Part shown: positions 5,006-6,220 of the stretch, piece by piece
Layout: each line of letters begins with the position of its first letter
Position numbering within the stretch: the first letter of the stretch is position 1
Source of the DNA: Candidatus Heimdallarchaeota archaeon
GTDB lineage: Archaea > Asgardarchaeota > Heimdallarchaeia > Heimdallarchaeales > Heimdallarchaeaceae
Reading direction: 5' to 3'
Assembly: GCA_023135215.1 (NCBI GenBank)
Contig: JAGLTP010000310.1
Coordinates: 1-6,220 of the forward strand
Length of the DNA: 6,220 bases
Notes under the pieces: model-generated
The model's database searches: none
Told to the model about the DNA's origin: nothing
Seen by the model: the letters and a program-made list of their open reading frames with translations, nothing else
Translations under genes and position numbers: made by a program

Positions 5006-6220
5006 ATGAAGAAGTGTCCTATTTGTTATTCGTTATTACCTCCTAAAGTGATATTTTGTCCCGTTTGTGGTACTGAGCTTCAGACCCAGGTCTCAGAAAA
5101 TCCTGAGAGCCCTGCAACTCCTGCTTATCACTCATTTCAAAGCCCTTCACATAAACCGGTATATAGAGATGAACCTGTTGAAACAAGTGTTGCAGAAAAA
5201 GAGGATTTTACAGGAGATTCTCAATATGCTTGGAAGCTAACTGATTCGATTATACCTCTGCAAATGAAAGGACAAATTAATTACAGCGATAATTTTAAAC
5301 CAATGAGAGTAGATTTTAGCATAATCAAGAAGTTAACTATCATTGATATGCTTATAATAGGATCATTAAGTTTAGTATCAACTATTCTTCTTCTAATTCA
5401 AGTCGGTTTAATAGGAATAATGGTTTTTAATTTAGTACCATCTTTATGGACCGTTCCTTCTATCTTTCTAGTCTCTCTAGTCTTTTCTTCTTTTACAACT
5501 TATACTTTAAATCAGAAAACTGCAGTAATTCTTGAAAAGAGGCAGGCAATAGGGATTAAGATAAATAAGAAGAGTTTTCTCTCTTATATACCTCTCCAGG
5601 GTATACATCTTGTAATTTTAGGACTGATTGTTTCTGCATGTTATGGTGTAATCCGAAGCATGTCTTCAAGTATCAACCCAACAACTGCAATATATGCTCT
5701 ATCGTTTGTATTAGTAGTTCTAATATCCATAGTTTCTCCTCCTTTAAGAATCTCGAAGATACTAAGTTCTTTGAGAGAATCAAGTGTGCTTCAGAATTTG
5801 CATGATGCCAGTCAATTCCCAAAGTTAAGCCTAAAAAGGAGTCTTGAATTAATTTGTCTTACATTTCTATTACCATCTGTATTTATAATAGGAAGCTTAA
5901 GCTTTGTTATTGAAGCATTTTCAGGTCTTTTCTCCCCCACTTTAAACCCTATAATTTCCACTTGGAGTATCCTCCTATTCGTTTTAATGGCAATTCTTCT
6001 AACATTGAATTTTGCATTCGTTTCCTTAAGTGATGTCAGTGCTTTTGCTTATTATGAGAAGCTCATGTTGGATTATGTCGAACCCCCAGATGTCTTGTGG
6101 ATAAAAAATCAATTGCAATCTAGAACAATTAGCAAGAATAACGATGATGATGAAAATGTATTTAGTAATCATCCTGAAAGAGAAGAATTGTGCCCAACCT
6201 GCTCAACAACATTAATTGAT
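5006..6220 (+). CDS. Zinc-ribbon multi-span membrane protein (3' end outside the window)
   Basis: An open frame of 405 codons runs to the last base without a stop, so the protein is C-terminally incomplete. Residues 4-21 form a zinc ribbon with two CPxC knuckles (C4/C7 and C18/C21). A Pro/Ser/Glu-rich linker follows to about 65, then a soluble stretch to 110. Next come about six membrane spans: 112-131 (perhaps extending to 141), 147-168, 195-216, 228-248, 281-303 and 317-340. They fall into three hairpins; the loops after hairpins 1 and 2 are basic, which by the positive-inside rule puts the N-terminal ribbon in the cytoplasm. After an Asp/Asn-rich segment (378-384) a new CPTC knuckle (C396/C399) begins what looks like a second ribbon. 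The ATG at 5006 puts the knuckle right at the start. An in-frame GTG at 4991 would add five residues but coincides with the predicted transcription start. Family and function are unknown; a membrane-anchored regulator or assembly factor is conceivable. Confidence 0.88.
   Translation, partial: MKKCPICYSLLPPKVIFCPVCGTELQTQVSENPESPATPAYHSFQSPSHKPVYRDEPVETSVAEKEDFTGDSQYAWKLTDSIIPLQMKGQINYSDNFKPMRVDFSIIKKLTIIDMLIIGSLSLVSTILLLIQVGLIGIMVFNLVPSLWTVPSIFLVSLVFSSFTTYTLNQKTAVILEKRQAIGIKINKKSFLSYIPLQGIHLVILGLIVSACYGVIRSMSSSINPTTAIYALSFVLVVLISIVSPPLRISKILSSLRESSVLQNLHDASQFPKLSLKRSLELICLTFLLPSVFIIGSLSFVIEAFSGLFSPTLNPIISTWSILLFVLMAILLTLNFAFVSLSDVSAFAYYEKLMLDYVEPPDVLWIKNQLQSRTISKNNDDDENVFSNHPEREELCPTCSTTLID

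Noticed and set aside
1..6220. CRISPR array, transfer RNA, insertion sequence or defence system
   Set aside because: No regularly spaced repeats, tRNA cloverleaf, transposase motif or nuclease/effector motif was found by reading either strand.

Overview
The window reads as a piece of an AT-rich archaeal chromosome. The reasons are A/T-rich TATA boxes about 25-40 bases ahead of several start codons, short or nearly absent leaders, T-tract rather than classic hairpin-plus-U terminators, GGTGA/GGAG ribosome sites, and proteins of archaeal style (a CPxC zinc-ribbon membrane protein and a lysine/glutamate-rich coiled-coil protein). An Asgard-type or other mesophilic archaeon is my guess from general appearance only. 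No marker gene in the window fixes the lineage.

Layout: four complete genes lie on the minus strand, transcribed from high to low coordinates. In transcription order they are: an unrecognised 492-residue coiled-coil protein (4845-3367), a LolD/MacB-family ABC ATPase (3296-2514), and a two-gene unit for the two permease subunits of a peptide/nickel-type (Dpp/Opp) ABC importer, dppB (2325-1318) then dppC (1308-241). dppB and dppC are 9 bases apart, and the dppC ribosome site directly follows (and abuts) the dppB stop codon. Positions 1-240 hold no complete gene. They contain T-tract terminators for the dpp unit, a perfect 8-bp inverted repeat, and a possible promoter plus start codon of a further minus-strand gene that leaves the window at base 1. 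On the plus strand, diverging from the coiled-coil gene across a 160-bp promoter region, a membrane protein gene starts at 5006 and runs off the right edge. It has a zinc ribbon at its N-terminus and the first half of a second one at the very end of the window.

How the genes work together: DppB and DppC would form the membrane channel of a peptide (or other small solute) importer. Their normal ATPases (DppD/DppF) and solute-binding protein are not in the window, and the dpp unit ends in terminators instead of running into them. The ABC ATPase next door belongs to a different family (LolD/MacB, which serve FtsX-like permeases) and should not be assumed to power DppBC. It carries an unusual basic insertion ahead of the Q-loop. 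The coiled-coil protein and the zinc-ribbon membrane protein have no function I can name. No RNA gene, CRISPR array, insertion sequence or clear defence system was seen.
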